Below, piece after piece: positions 1 to 8,320 of a stretch of DNA of 34,011 nucleotides. Origin of the DNA: Chthoniobacterales bacterium. Its GTDB lineage: Bacteria; Verrucomicrobiota; Verrucomicrobiia; Chthoniobacterales; JAATET01. The translations under genes were made by a program, and so were the position numbers. Below the pieces are notes generated by a model that ran no database searches, had not been told where the DNA came from, and saw nothing but the letters and a program-made list of their open reading frames with translations. Within the stretch, counting starts at the first letter, position 1. The number at the start of each line of letters is the position of its first letter. The stretch lies in the NCBI GenBank assembly GCA_036569045.1, contig DATCRI010000022.1:1-34011 (forward strand), read 5' to 3'.

Positions 1-4
1 AGGT

Positions 5-1975
5 TCACCGTCTCTTGGCGCGATCGGTCGGTGAATCCCGGAAGGCGAGCAGGCGCAGGCCGTTCAGACAGACCAGCACGGTGCTGCCTTCGTGCCCGAC
101 GACGCCAAGCGGCAGGGGAAGCGCAAACCCGAAGGCGGAGATGACGAGCAGCACGATCACGCCGATGGCAAAGGCCAGGTTTTGCCAGACGACGCGACGG
201 GCCTGCCGACTGATCGCGATGGCGAAGGGAATGTGTTGGAGGTTGTCTCCCATCATCACCACGTCGGCGGTTTCCATCGCGACATCCGTGCCTGCGGCGC
301 CCATGGCGACGCCGACGGCCGCCGTGGCCAGCGCTGGGGCGTCATTGACTCCGTCGCCCACCATTGCCACGGGTCCGCGGGTCGAAAGCTCGCGGACGAT
401 GCTCACCTTGTCGCCGGGCAGGAGCCCCGCCCGAAACTCATCCACGCCCGCCTGGCGCGCGATGGCCGCCGCGACCCGTTCGTTGTCGCCCGTGAGCATG
501 ACCACATGCTCGATGCCGAGCTCGTGGAGCTGTCGAACCGTCGTCGAAGCGCTCGGGCGCAACACGTCGGCAATCGCGATGGCGCCCCAGATGCGCCCGC
601 CGTCGTCGTGAATCTCGCCGACAAGAATGCCGGTCTTTCCGGCGTCGTGGAGGACATCGAGACGCGCGTCGAGCTCCGCCGGACACGCGATCTGGCGGGC
701 CGCGAAATAGCGGCGATTCCCAATGGCGATGCGCCGGTTGCCAACGGTGGCGCAGGCGCCTTTTCCAACCGTCGATTGAAAGTCCGCGCACGGCGTAAGC
801 GGAAGCCCGCGGCGGGTGGCCTCCTTGACGATGGCGGCCGCGAGCGGGTGCTCCGACTTCGCTTCCACGGCCGCGGCGAAGCTCAGCAGCGTGGATTCCT
901 CGAGGCCTGGCTCGTGCAGAACGATGTCCGTCACGACGGGCCGGCCTTCCGTCAGTGTGCCGGTCTTATCCAGCGCGACGATCCGGATGACGGCCATTTG
1001 CTCGAGGTGAGCCCCGCCCTTGAAAAGAACGCCGTGCCGGGCGGCGCCCCCGATCGCAGAAAGGATCGAGGCGGGCGTGCTGATGATCAGCGCGCACGGC
1101 GACGCGACGACCATCACCGTCATCGCGCGGTAGAACGTCTCGTCGAAGGGCTTTCCAAACAGCAGCGGCACCGCGATGAGCGCGAGCGTGAAGAGAACGA
1201 TGCCGCTTGCGTAGAATTGCTCGGCGCGGTCGAGCGCCTGCTGGGTGGTCGCCTTTTCGCTCTGCGCCTTCTCGACCATGCGAATGAGCTTCTCGATGGC
1301 GGAATCTCTCGCGAGCCGGGTGACACGGGTCTCGAGGCCGCCGCCCTGGTTGGTGGTGCCGGCAAAGACGGGCTGCCCGGTCCGTTTCAGAACGGGGATC
1401 GATTCCCCCGTGAGCGAGGATTCGTCGATGGCGCTCTCGCCCTCGACGATGACCGCATCGAGCGGAATGTTCTCACCGGGGCGCACGAGCACGATGTCCC
1501 CGATGACGAGCCGATTGATTGGGAGGAGTTGGTGGCGGCCGTCGCGGCGGGTAAGAGCCTCGTCGGGACGCAGCTTCATCAGCGAATGGATCGCCCGCCG
1601 CGTGCGGTCGATGGCGTAGGCCTGGAGCACGTTCGAGAGCGAAAAGAGGAACAGCAGCATGGCGCCCTCGAACGGATGGTCGACGACGGCCGCGCCGAGG
1701 GCGGCGAGGACCATGAGAACGTCGACATCGATGCGTCTTTCCCGCAGCGAACGAATGCCCGCCTGCACTCCGAACGCGCCGCCGGCGGCGTAGGCGAGGA
1801 CATAGAGGAAGTTCGCCCAGGGATGGGGAAAGCCGGGAGCGTGATGGCCGGCCCATCCGCCCAGCAGGAAAAGCAGCGTCAGGGCGGTGCAGAGAATCTG
1901 CAGGCGTTCGCGGGAGATTGGCGGCCTTGATTTTTGAGGAAGGCCGATCGTGGGCTCAGCAGGAATGGCAGACAT
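5..1975 (-). CDS. P1B-4-type heavy-metal-transporting ATPase
   Basis: Inner-membrane P-type ATPase of 656 residues that probably exports a divalent transition metal (Co, Zn or Fe) using ATP. All core motifs are visible: actuator TGES at 189-192, phosphorylation motif DKTGT at 336-340 (Asp336), the P1B SEHPL motif near 374-378, and hinge GDGVND at 540-545. The membrane metal site reads SPC (292-294) instead of CPC, and the last helix carries HEGST (628-632) followed by VCLN. Those two features are the known signature of subgroup P1B-4 (CoaT/CtpD-like). There is no N-terminal HMA domain, which is usual for this subgroup. The ATG lies directly after the TGA of the upstream universal stress gene with AGGTGA just before it, so translation is probably coupled. 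Family is secure; the metal is inferred. Confidence 0.92.
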   Translation of the reverse strand: MSAIPAEPTIGLPQKSRPPISRERLQILCTALTLLFLLGGWAGHHAPGFPHPWANFLYVLAYAAGGAFGVQAGIRSLRERRIDVDVLMVLAALGAAVVDHPFEGAMLLFLFSLSNVLQAYAIDRTRRAIHSLMKLRPDEALTRRDGRHQLLPINRLVIGDIVLVRPGENIPLDAVIVEGESAIDESSLTGESIPVLKRTGQPVFAGTTNQGGGLETRVTRLARDSAIEKLIRMVEKAQSEKATTQQALDRAEQFYASGIVLFTLALIAVPLLFGKPFDETFYRAMTVMVVASPCALIISTPASILSAIGGAARHGVLFKGGAHLEQMAVIRIVALDKTGTLTEGRPVVTDIVLHEPGLEESTLLSFAAAVEAKSEHPLAAAIVKEATRRGLPLTPCADFQSTVGKGACATVGNRRIAIGNRRYFAARQIACPAELDARLDVLHDAGKTGILVGEIHDDGGRIWGAIAIADVLRPSASTTVRQLHELGIEHVVMLTGDNERVAAAIARQAGVDEFRAGLLPGDKVSIVRELSTRGPVAMVGDGVNDAPALATAAVGVAMGAAGTDVAMETADVVMMGDNLQHIPFAIAISRQARRVVWQNLAFAIGVIVLLVISAFGFALPLPLGVVGHEGSTVLVCLNGLRLLAFRDSPTDRAKRR

Positions 1976-2557
1976 TCACCTCGACCGCGTTCTGCGGTTA
2001 GAGGAACCCGCGGGCCGGGATTTTCGATCCGCCCACGACCGGACCACCAGCACCGGGCACTCGGCCTGCCGCACGACGCGTTCCGTGGTGCTCCCGATCA
2101 GCAAACGGTGGAGGCCCGTGTAACCGTGCGTCGCCATGATGATGAGATCCGCTCCCAAAGCTTTGGCGGCCTTCAGGATCTCGACGGACGGGACGCCCTC
2201 GCGAATCTCGCAGTCTGTTTTGATGCCCTCCAGTTGCTCGACCTGCAACGTGCCCAGTTCACGGGTGACGCGCTCCCTCACCGCGAAGAGCGTATCCCCC
2301 GCGTAGCTTCCCTGACGTTGGAAATAGACGTCGCCCTCGGGGAAGATGTGATGAAGGACGTGGAGCAGGCACAGCGTGGCCCCGGTGAGTCCGGCCATCG
2401 ATCTCGCGTAGGCAAGGGCCGGCCGGCCAGCCTCGGAAAAATCGATGGGCACGAGAATTTTTTGGATGGCGAACGGCTTTGCGAGTGCCCTGGGACGAGG
2501 GCGGGACGCCTGTCGGCGCTCGACCGGCGAGGGACGGGAAGGTTTTTTCGTTTTCAT
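1976..2557 (-). CDS. Universal stress protein (UspA family)
   Basis: A 193-residue cytoplasmic single-domain Usp protein. After a basic, proline-rich N-terminal tail of about 30 residues, the fold starts with ILVPIDFSEAG. The C-terminal nucleotide-binding segment reads ATHG, nine residues, GST, which fits the G-2x-G-9x-G(S/T) ATP-binding motif with the first Gly changed to Ala, a common variant. It then ends in CPVLVV. Such proteins bind ATP and help cells endure stress; the client process is unknown. Its stop codon touches the start of the P1B-4 ATPase, so the pair is probably a two-gene metal or general stress operon. No convincing Shine-Dalgarno is seen before the ATG. Confidence 0.88.
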   Translation of the reverse strand: MKTKKPSRPSPVERRQASRPRPRALAKPFAIQKILVPIDFSEAGRPALAYARSMAGLTGATLCLLHVLHHIFPEGDVYFQRQGSYAGDTLFAVRERVTRELGTLQVEQLEGIKTDCEIREGVPSVEILKAAKALGADLIIMATHGYTGLHRLLIGSTTERVVRQAECPVLVVRSWADRKSRPAGSSNRRTRSR

Positions 2558-2734
2558 GGATCGTCGCGGGAGGTCACGAGCCTAATCTGCCGCGGCGACC
2601 GGCCGCCCGCTCGCCTTCAATTGCGGCAATTGCACCGCGGCTTGCTCGACCGGTTTCCTGCTTTACGCAATCAGTCAGTCGCCGCATGATCAGCCTGTCT
2701 CCGCAAGCTTCCCACCGCTGGTTTTCGGAAGGTC

Positions 2735-3982
2735 GTGCGGTTGAAAATCCCGGCTCCCCGAACCATGACGCCTTCGGCCGAAATCGAAGATCCTCTCGAA
2801 GCTTCGCTCGCCGAGCCTTCATTGATTCCGGCTCTCAAGGAATTGCAGGACCTGAAGGACGCCCTCGACGCGCATTCGATTGTCGCCATCACGAACGCCC
2901 GCGGACGCATCACCTATGTGAACGAGAAGTTCTGCGAGATTTCGAAATTCAGCCGGGAGGAGCTGCTCGGGCAGGATCATCGCATCATCAATTCCAGCTT
3001 CCACCCGCCGTCGTTTTTCCACGAGCTGTGGACGACGATCGGGCAGGGGCGTGTGTGGAAGGGGGAGATCCGCAACCGGGCGAAGGACGGCTCGCACTAC
3101 TGGGTGGCAACCACGATTTTTCCGTTCGTCGACGCTGCGGGAAAGCCCACGCAATACATCGCCATCCGCACGGACATCACCGCCCGCAAGCGCGACGAGG
3201 AGCAGCTCGCGGAACTGGCGCGAAATCTCACGGAGAAGAACAAGGAGCTCGAGGCCATCGTCTACGTGGCCTCGCACGATCTCCGCTCGCCGCTGGTGAA
3301 CATCCAGGGCTTCTCCCGGGAGCTGCAGGATTCCTGCGAGCGAGCCCGCACCCTGCTGGCCCCCGGGTTGTTGCCGCGGGAAGTGCAGGACAAGCTCGAA
3401 ACGATCCTCGGGGCAGAGGTCTCCGAGGCGATGGAATACATCCTCGCCGGCGTCACGAAGATCGACACGCTTCTCGCGGGTTTCCTGCGCTTTTCGCGCC
3501 TCGGCCGCGCCGCGATGAACATCGAGCCACTCGACATGAACGCCATGCTCTCCGACATCTCGCTCGCGATGGAATTCCAGCTGAAGGAAGCCGGGGCCGT
3601 GCTCGAGATCGACGACCTGCCGCCCTGCCTCGGCGATGCGGGGCAGACCAACCAGGTTTTCTCCAACCTTCTCGACAATGCGCTGAAATACCGAAGTCGC
3701 GACCGTGCCTGCGAGATCCATGTCTTCGGGCGCGTGCAGAACGGAGTCGCCACGTTTTCCATGCGGGACAACGGCATCGGAATCGCGTCTGAACATCAGG
3801 CGAAGATTTTCGAGATTTTCTACCGGCTCAATCCTACGGCTTCGCAGGGCGAGGGCCTCGGCCTCACCATCGCACAGCGCATTCTCGAGCGTCAGGACGG
3901 CCGCATCACCGTGGAATCCGAACCCGATGTCGGGAGCACGTTTGTGCTGACGATGCCCGCCGCTACCCTCGGAACGAAATGA
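2735..3982 (+). CDS. PAS-domain sensor histidine kinase (cytosolic)
   Basis: Soluble histidine kinase of 415 residues with no membrane segment, so it should sense an internal signal. A PAS domain with PAC motif covers about 40-155 ([13 protein letters not shown] to [10 protein letters not shown]). A short coiled linker leads to a HisKA domain with H-box SHDLRSPL, phospho-accepting His181. The HATPase domain covers about 300-410, with N box [10 protein letters not shown]1 DNGIGI and G2 GEGLGLTIA. The start is uncertain: GTG 2735 has GGAAGG only 2 nt upstream, TTG 2741 has the same GGAAGG at an 8-nt spacing, and ATG 2765 has no clear ribosome site. The stop overlaps the next gene as ATGA, so it should phosphorylate one or more of the three downstream partners. 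Confidence 0.88.
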   Translation: MRLKIPAPRTMTPSAEIEDPLEASLAEPSLIPALKELQDLKDALDAHSIVAITNARGRITYVNEKFCEISKFSREELLGQDHRIINSSFHPPSFFHELWTTIGQGRVWKGEIRNRAKDGSHYWVATTIFPFVDAAGKPTQYIAIRTDITARKRDEEQLAELARNLTEKNKELEAIVYVASHDLRSPLVNIQGFSRELQDSCERARTLLAPGLLPREVQDKLETILGAEVSEAMEYILAGVTKIDTLLAGFLRFSRLGRAAMNIEPLDMNAMLSDISLAMEFQLKEAGAVLEIDDLPPCLGDAGQTNQVFSNLLDNALKYRSRDRACEIHVFGRVQNGVATFSMRDNGIGIASEHQAKIFEIFYRLNPTASQGEGLGLTIAQRILERQDGRITVESEPDVGSTFVLTMPAATLGTK

Positions 3983-4434
3983 GCAAGCCGTCGGATGTCG
4001 TCATTCTCATCACGGACGATGATCCCGGCCACGTGCGGTTGATCGAACGGAACCTGAAGCGTTCGGGGCTGCGCAATCCGGTCGAGCGGTTCGAGAATGG
4101 CCAGGAGATCCTCGATTTTCTGTTCTGTCGGGGCCGCCGCCAGCGGGCGAGGGATCTTCGCTACCTGCTCCTGCTCGACGTTCGCATGCCGCAGGTCGAC
4201 GGGGTCGAGACGCTGCGACGGATCAAGTCCGATCCCGAGTTGAAGAAGCTGCCGGTGATCATGCTCACGACGACGGACGATCCGCGCGAGGTCGAGCGCT
4301 GCCACGCCCTCGGCTGCAACACCTACATCGTGAAGCCGGTGGACTCCGAAAGATTCTTCGAAACCATCAATCTGCTCGGCCAGTTCATCGCGCTCATGCA
4401 GGTGCCGGAAGTGCAGACCCGATTCCCCGAATGA
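3979..4434 (+). CDS. Single-domain response regulator (Rcp1/CheY-like receiver)
   Basis: A 151-residue stand-alone receiver with no output domain. The acidic pocket is DDD at 13-15, the phospho-acceptor is Asp67 in LLLLDVRMP, the switch Thr lies in MLTTTD (95-100) and the conserved Lys is Lys119 in IVKP. The 20-residue arm between Asp15 and the acceptor strand, containing DFLFCRGR, is typical of Rcp1-like receivers that pair with PAS or phytochrome kinases. It overlaps both neighbours by four bases (ATGA), so it is probably the direct phosphate acceptor of the upstream PAS kinase or a shuttle to the next protein. Confidence 0.9.
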   Translation: MSKPSDVVILITDDDPGHVRLIERNLKRSGLRNPVERFENGQEILDFLFCRGRRQRARDLRYLLLLDVRMPQVDGVETLRRIKSDPELKKLPVIMLTTTDDPREVERCHALGCNTYIVKPVDSERFFETINLLGQFIALMQVPEVQTRFPE

Positions 4435-5477
4435 AGAACGCCTCACTCTTCGTGGTGGATGACGATCCCGGCGTGCTGCGCCTCGTGAAAACGGCGCTCG
4501 AGCGGGCGGGCTTTCCGGTGGCCGCGGCGGCGTCCGGGATGGCGGCCCTCGAATGGCTGGGCGAGCACCGGGCTGACCTGCTCCTTCTCGATTTGAAACT
4601 CCTCGATCTCGAGGCCCGCGAAGTGATTGCCCGTCTGGAGGAGCAGGGGCGGCTGCCGGCTTTCATGATCATCACCGGGCAGGGTGACGAACGCGTCGCG
4701 GTGGAGATGATGCAGCGCGGCGCGATCGACTACGTCGTGAAGGACGGCGACTTTCTGGAATTTCTTCCCGCCCGGGTGACCCGTGCGCTCGAGCAGATCG
4801 AGAAGGACCGGCGACTGGAGCAACTCGAGCGCGAGGTCCTGCAAATCAGCGAGGCCGAGCAGCGGCGCATCGGCCAGGATTTGCACGACAGCATCTGCCA
4901 GCGCCTGATCGGCATCGAGCTCCAGTGCCATCGACTCGAGCAAAGGATCGGCCGCCGTTCGAAGATGTTCGCCGTTCAGATGGCCGAGATCTCCCGCCAT
5001 GTCCGCGAGGTTGCCGCGCAGACGCGCTCGCTTGCGCACGGGCTTTCCCCACTCGTAATGGGCGCCGAGGGGCTGACGGATGCCCTGCGCGAGTTTGCGG
5101 AGAACACCGGCAGCATGTTCCGCGTGACCTGTCGGTTCGAGAATCCCACGCCGCTCACCCTCGAGGATTTCGGCGCGGCGACGCATCTGTATCGGATTGT
5201 CCAGGAGGCCGTGACGAATGCGATCCGGCACGGCAAGGCGACGTCGATCGAGATCCGGATCGACGAAGGTCCGGACGGAATATGCCTCCGGATTTCGGAC
5301 GATGGCCGCGGCTTCGGCCAGCCGACCCCCGACAAGTTCGGGATGGGCCTCCGCATCATGCAGTATCGCGCGAACCAGATTTCGGCCGATCTGTCGGTTG
5401 CGTCGCTGTCCGTCGGCGGAGTCGTGGTCACCTGCACCATGCCGCGCAAAAGCCACGCGTCCCTTTTCTCGCCATGA
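4431..5477 (+). CDS. Receiver-HisKA_3 hybrid histidine kinase (NarX/DegS-type)
   Basis: A 348-residue soluble protein with an N-terminal receiver (about 1-120; Asp54 acceptor, Lys104). A short coiled coil leads to a HisKA_3 dimerisation domain with RRIGQDLHDS, His152 being the predicted phospho-site, then a NarX-type ATPase domain (HLYRIVQEAVTNAIRHG, DDGRGF, GMGLRIM). A receiver placed before the kinase means phosphorylation by another kinase can set this kinase's activity. HisKA_3 kinases normally phosphorylate LuxR-type regulators, and one follows directly with an ATGA overlap. The local order supports the relay PAS kinase to receiver(s) to HisKA_3 kinase to LuxR regulator. Confidence 0.9.
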   Translation: MKNASLFVVDDDPGVLRLVKTALERAGFPVAAAASGMAALEWLGEHRADLLLLDLKLLDLEAREVIARLEEQGRLPAFMIITGQGDERVAVEMMQRGAIDYVVKDGDFLEFLPARVTRALEQIEKDRRLEQLEREVLQISEAEQRRIGQDLHDSICQRLIGIELQCHRLEQRIGRRSKMFAVQMAEISRHVREVAAQTRSLAHGLSPLVMGAEGLTDALREFAENTGSMFRVTCRFENPTPLTLEDFGAATHLYRIVQEAVTNAIRHGKATSIEIRIDEGPDGICLRISDDGRGFGQPTPDKFGMGLRIMQYRANQISADLSVASLSVGGVVVTCTMPRKSHASLFSP

Positions 5478-6154
5478 ACCGCCGCAACTCCGGCCCTCGG
5501 ACCAAAATTCTCATCGTGGACGACCATCCGATGATCCGTGAAGGCCTCGGACAGTTGATTGCCGACGAGGCGGATCTCGAGACCTGCGGCGAGGCGTCCA
5601 CCGCGGATGAAGCGCTCGAGATGGCGCTGGCCCGGCAACCCGCCCTGGTCGTGACGGACATCAGTCTTCCCGGAAAAAGCGGATTGGAACTCACGAAGGA
5701 TCTGCTCGCGGCACAGCCGAAGACGCTGGTGATGGTGCTCTCGATGCACGACGAACTGGTCTATGCCGAGCGAGTGCTTCGGGCCGGAGCACGAGGTTAC
5801 GTGATGAAGCAGGAAGGCGGCAAACGCATCATGGAAGCCATTCGCAGCGTGCTCGCGGGCAAGGTGGCGGTGAGTCCGAAGATGGCGGCGCGGCTTCTCG
5901 AGACATTTTCGGGTCGTCGCTCGACCGAAGGGGCGTCCTTTACCGAAAGGCTGACCGACCGCGAACTCGAGATTTTCCGGCATCTGGGACGCGGGCGGGG
6001 GACGCGGGACATCGCCACGGCGCTGCATATCAGCCCGAAGACGGTGGAGGCGCATCGAGCTAACATCAAGGCGAAGCTGAAGATCGGCACTCACGCGGAA
6101 CTGATCCGGCGGGCGGTGCAGTGGACCGACCAGCACGCCGGCGCCGAGGGCTGA
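5474..6154 (+). CDS. LuxR/NarL-family response regulator
   Basis: DNA-binding response regulator of 226 residues. The receiver domain (about 10-125) has DD at 16-17, acceptor Asp62 in VVTDISLPG, a switch Ser in MVLSMHD and Lys112 in YVMK. A LuxR-type helix-turn-helix spans about 157-220 (LTDRELEIFRHLGRG, ISPKTVEAHRANIKAKL). The ATG at 5474 overlaps the upstream kinase stop as ATGA, and the protein begins naturally at this point although the frame stays open further upstream. It is the probable transcriptional output of the four-gene relay; its targets cannot be read from the window. Confidence 0.93.
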   Translation: MNRRNSGPRTKILIVDDHPMIREGLGQLIADEADLETCGEASTADEALEMALARQPALVVTDISLPGKSGLELTKDLLAAQPKTLVMVLSMHDELVYAERVLRAGARGYVMKQEGGKRIMEAIRSVLAGKVAVSPKMAARLLETFSGRRSTEGASFTERLTDRELEIFRHLGRGRGTRDIATALHISPKTVEAHRANIKAKLKIGTHAELIRRAVQWTDQHAGAEG

Positions 6155-6172
6155 TGCGCTGGCCTAGGGTTT

Positions 6173-6193
6173 TTCCCGAGTGCGTCTCGGGAA
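6173..6193 (+). terminator. Hairpin after the phosphorelay operon
   Basis: An 8-bp perfect stem (TTCCCGAG / CTCGGGAA) with a 5-nt loop lies 18 nt past the LuxR stop codon. The T-run is before the stem rather than after it, so it is an imperfect intrinsic terminator. It may instead only stabilise the transcript end. Confidence 0.35.
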
Positions 6194-6224
6194 TTCGCGG
6201 ATTCGCGGATGGGGTGAGCCCCAA

Positions 6225-6254
6225 TTGTCGGAAAAACTACCGCGGCGGTAGCAT
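6225..6254 (+). promoter_or_regulatory. Putative promoter with embedded palindromic operator
   Basis: A possible -35 TTGTCG (6225-6230) and -10 TAGCAT (6249-6254) are separated by 18 nt. A perfect inverted repeat, CTACCGC-G-GCGGTAG (6237-6251), fills the spacer and runs into the -10 box, a repressor-type arrangement. Six bases after the -10 lies an ATG (6261) opening a short ORF that runs into the PocR-AraC gene. Promoter elements are weak matches judged by eye; the inverted repeat is exact. Confidence 0.4.
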
Positions 6255-6260
6255 CCGGGC

Positions 6261-6416
6261 ATGAATCGGAAGCGGAACCGACTCACGTGCCCGGCGATGG
6301 TCGGACGCGGCTTCGAGACGATCATTCCCTCGCCAGAATCTTTCCTGTGCGAGGCGATGAAAATCGGCGCCGTTTCCGCAGCGCCCGTTCGAGCCGTTTC
6401 CGGCAACATCCGATGA
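6261..6416 (+). CDS. Possible 51-aa upstream ORF coupled to the PocR-AraC gene
   Basis: A short open frame of 51 codons begins at an ATG six bases after the putative -10 box and ends in a TGA that overlaps the PocR-AraC start as ATGA (6413-6416). The product is basic at its N-terminus (MNRKRNRL) with no recognised domain or membrane segment. The exact overlap and promoter position suggest a translationally coupled leader peptide, but no homology supports it. The untranslated-leader explanation remains open. Confidence 0.3.
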   Translation: MNRKRNRLTCPAMVGRGFETIIPSPESFLCEAMKIGAVSAAPVRAVSGNIR

Positions 6417-7288
6417 ATACGGTCCTGGTTGCCACGCTGGTCGACTCCGCCATCTATCGGGACTACGCGCGCGCGTGGCGGGTCGCCACTGGCATGCCGT
6501 TGCAGTTCATCGCGGCGGAGGCCTGGAATTATGCCGCGGGTCCGGCCTCGAAACGCACGCCACTCTGCGCGCTCATCGAGAGCCACTCGTCCACGTGCGC
6601 GGTGTGGCTACAGGCCCGTGCCCGGCTCCTGCGCGAGGCCGCCGCCGGCCCGTGCACCCGCATCTGCTCCTTTGGGCTTTGCGAGACGGCAGTCCCCGTC
6701 CGGCTGGGCGAGACGACGATTGGATTTCTCCTCACTGGGCAGGTGCTGCGCGAGGCGCCCAGCGAAAAGTCGTTCCAGGAATTTCGAAGACGTGTCGGGC
6801 AGACGGCGGCCAGCATCAGCCCGGAAAGGTTGCGCGAGGCATATTTTCAAACGCCGGTCGCCGGTGCCAAGGTGCAGCGTGCCGCCCTGCATTTGCTCGT
6901 GATCTTCGCCGAGCATCTCGCGTCGCTGGCGAACCAGATCGTGCTCGATTCCACGCATGCGGAGCCGCATGTGCTCCAGCGGGTGAAGACCTACATCAAC
7001 GACCATCTCGACGAGGAGGTTTCGCTCGACGAACTGGCCCGGCACATCGGGAGCAGCAAGTTCTACATCTGCAAGTTGTTCAGACGCAGTATGGGTATCA
7101 CGTTCACGGAATATCGCGCGCGCCGCCGGGTGGAGCGCGCGAAGGCGCTCCTGCTGGAGCAGAATCGCCGGGTGAGCGAGGTCGCCTACGACGCGGGCTT
7201 TCAATCACTCACGCACTTCAACCGCATTTTTCGGCGGTTCGTCGGCACGTCGCCGTCCGACTTTCGCGAGCATCTGGCCCACGCCTGA
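6413..7288 (+). CDS. PocR-domain AraC-family transcriptional regulator
   Basis: A 291-residue regulator. Residues about 10-180 match the PocR ligand-binding domain, including the segment RICSFGLCETAVPVRLG, then IGFLLTGQV, with cysteines at 62, 81, 85 and 90 that could bind metal or sense redox state. Residues about 188-288 are an AraC DNA-binding domain with two helix-turn-helix motifs (VSLDELARHIGSSKFYICKLF and VSEVAYDAGFQSLTHFNRIF). The frame stays open to 6287, but homology begins near ATG 6413, which also overlaps an upstream short ORF. PocR proteins usually sense small metabolites and activate catabolic genes; no such target is adjacent. Confidence 0.87.
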   Translation: MNTVLVATLVDSAIYRDYARAWRVATGMPLQFIAAEAWNYAAGPASKRTPLCALIESHSSTCAVWLQARARLLREAAAGPCTRICSFGLCETAVPVRLGETTIGFLLTGQVLREAPSEKSFQEFRRRVGQTAASISPERLREAYFQTPVAGAKVQRAALHLLVIFAEHLASLANQIVLDSTHAEPHVLQRVKTYINDHLDEEVSLDELARHIGSSKFYICKLFRRSMGITFTEYRARRRVERAKALLLEQNRRVSEVAYDAGFQSLTHFNRIFRRFVGTSPSDFREHLAHA

Positions 7289-7300
7289 GCGCTCTGCGAA

Positions 7301-7606
7301 TTACTCGCGGCCCTCGCTTTCGAAGGTGGGTCCGTTCGAATGGATGAAGAAGCGCGGCTCCATTACCGGAGGGGCGATGTGGCCGTTCTTGGGAGCGTGA
7401 TCGGCGAGCGATGGGGCGCCGGGCGTCGGAGGGGAATCTGCTCGTGGCTTGCTGCGCGCCATGTGCCAGCCCGCTCGATGAAGATAGACCGAGATCCGGC
7501 TCTCCTCGACGAGGACATATTCGGTGAGGTTGCGTTGCAGGAGCGCCGCCAGTCGGGCGTAGCGTCGGGCTTTCACCCGGTGGATGAATCTGGATATGGG
7601 GTTCAT
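7301..7606 (-). CDS. Small hypothetical protein (101 aa)
   Basis: Unrecognised. The basic N-terminal half (MNPISRFIHRVKARRYARL, about 1-55) looks helical and soluble, and is followed by a proline-rich, probably disordered tail. A strong ribosome site, GGAGG at 7616-7620, sits 9 nt before the ATG, which is the main reason to accept the gene. It is followed convergently by the PocR-AraC gene, whose end is only 12 bp away. It lies downstream of a degenerate receiver on the same strand, separated by 176 bp. Confidence 0.55.
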   Translation of the reverse strand: MNPISRFIHRVKARRYARLAALLQRNLTEYVLVEESRISVYLHRAGWHMARSKPRADSPPTPGAPSLADHAPKNGHIAPPVMEPRFFIHSNGPTFESEGRE

Positions 7607-7782
7607 CGCTTGAATCCTCCGTGGTGTGATTGGCGGGAGGGGATGCCGCCGTGATCAGGTTTCGGTTTCCGATACGCGGGTATTCTGGCCGCCAGCTGGG
7701 GGCGCGACCGCCCCGATCTTGCCGAATGTCTCGCGTGGATTGGCTCGAGTGCCCGAGGCGTCCCGCCGGGGGGGAATCGGGA

Positions 7783-8232
7783 TCAGGTTTTGAGCGGATA
7801 GGGCAGGGCGACCGAGTGATGCCTGCCGCGCAGCCGTGGAAGCGACTCCTCGCAGATGAGTTCGAACTCGCGGCACAGCTCGCGGATTGTCTGCGCCAGC
7901 TCTCCGCTGGAGATCGGCTTGAGGAGGAAGTCCGCCATCACGTTCGCGATCTCGTCGTCGCGGGTGACGGCGTCGGCCTCATCGGCGACGACCAGCACGG
8001 GGAACCCGGGTTCGCTCTCGGCAAGGAGTTTCAAGAGCGATGGCCCCGGCTGGTCGAAATCCAGATCGATAATGGCGAGGGCGACGTCGCGGGTGTCGCC
8101 TGCGAGAATGCGGACGGCGTCCGGATATTCGCGGATGCGGCGCAGGCCGTGGGAAGTCTCGAGAATGGCGTCCGTGGCGATCTGCTCGAGTTGGGGATCG
8201 CTGGTGGCGAGAAGAATGATGGCGCGTTGCAT
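7783..8232 (-). CDS. Receiver-like (REC) protein, stand-alone
   Basis: A 149-residue protein with a CheY-like fold. The predicted acceptor is Asp56 in LAIIDLDFDQPGPS, and Lys105 lies in LLKPIS near the C-terminal switch region. The acidic pair that normally binds Mg2+ after strand 1 is reduced to one Asp in ATSD (9-12), so phosphorylation may be weak or absent. There is no output domain. ATG 8232 was chosen over the upstream in-frame start because the receiver fold starts there. It lies 88 bp downstream of the helicase gene on the same strand; its partner kinase is not identifiable here. Confidence 0.7.
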   Translation of the reverse strand: MQRAIILLATSDPQLEQIATDAILETSHGLRRIREYPDAVRILAGDTRDVALAIIDLDFDQPGPSLLKLLAESEPGFPVLVVADEADAVTRDDEIANVMADFLLKPISSGELAQTIRELCREFELICEESLPRLRGRHHSVALPYPLKT

Positions 8233-8320
8233 GGCGGGAGAGGGGATTCCAAACGCAGCCTCGCGCTGGCCGGCTTTTCTCACTCTCCGCGACTTGTCGA
8301 ATGATCCGCCTGGATTGTTC

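Noticed and set aside
92-1930. Long open frame on the plus strand opposite the metal ATPase
   Set aside because: It is antisense to a gene with full P-type motifs, has low-complexity Arg/Asp/Gly-rich content and no recognisable domain; GC-rich codon structure explains it.
2618-2632. CAATTG-CGG-CAATTG repeat between the stress protein and PAS kinase
   Set aside because: Two copies of a 6-bp self-complementary word are short enough to arise by chance, and no promoter could be aligned with them.
6192-6209. Tandem ATTCGCGG repeat
   Set aside because: Only two copies of 8 bp, with no further array; not a CRISPR or a meaningful tandem repeat.
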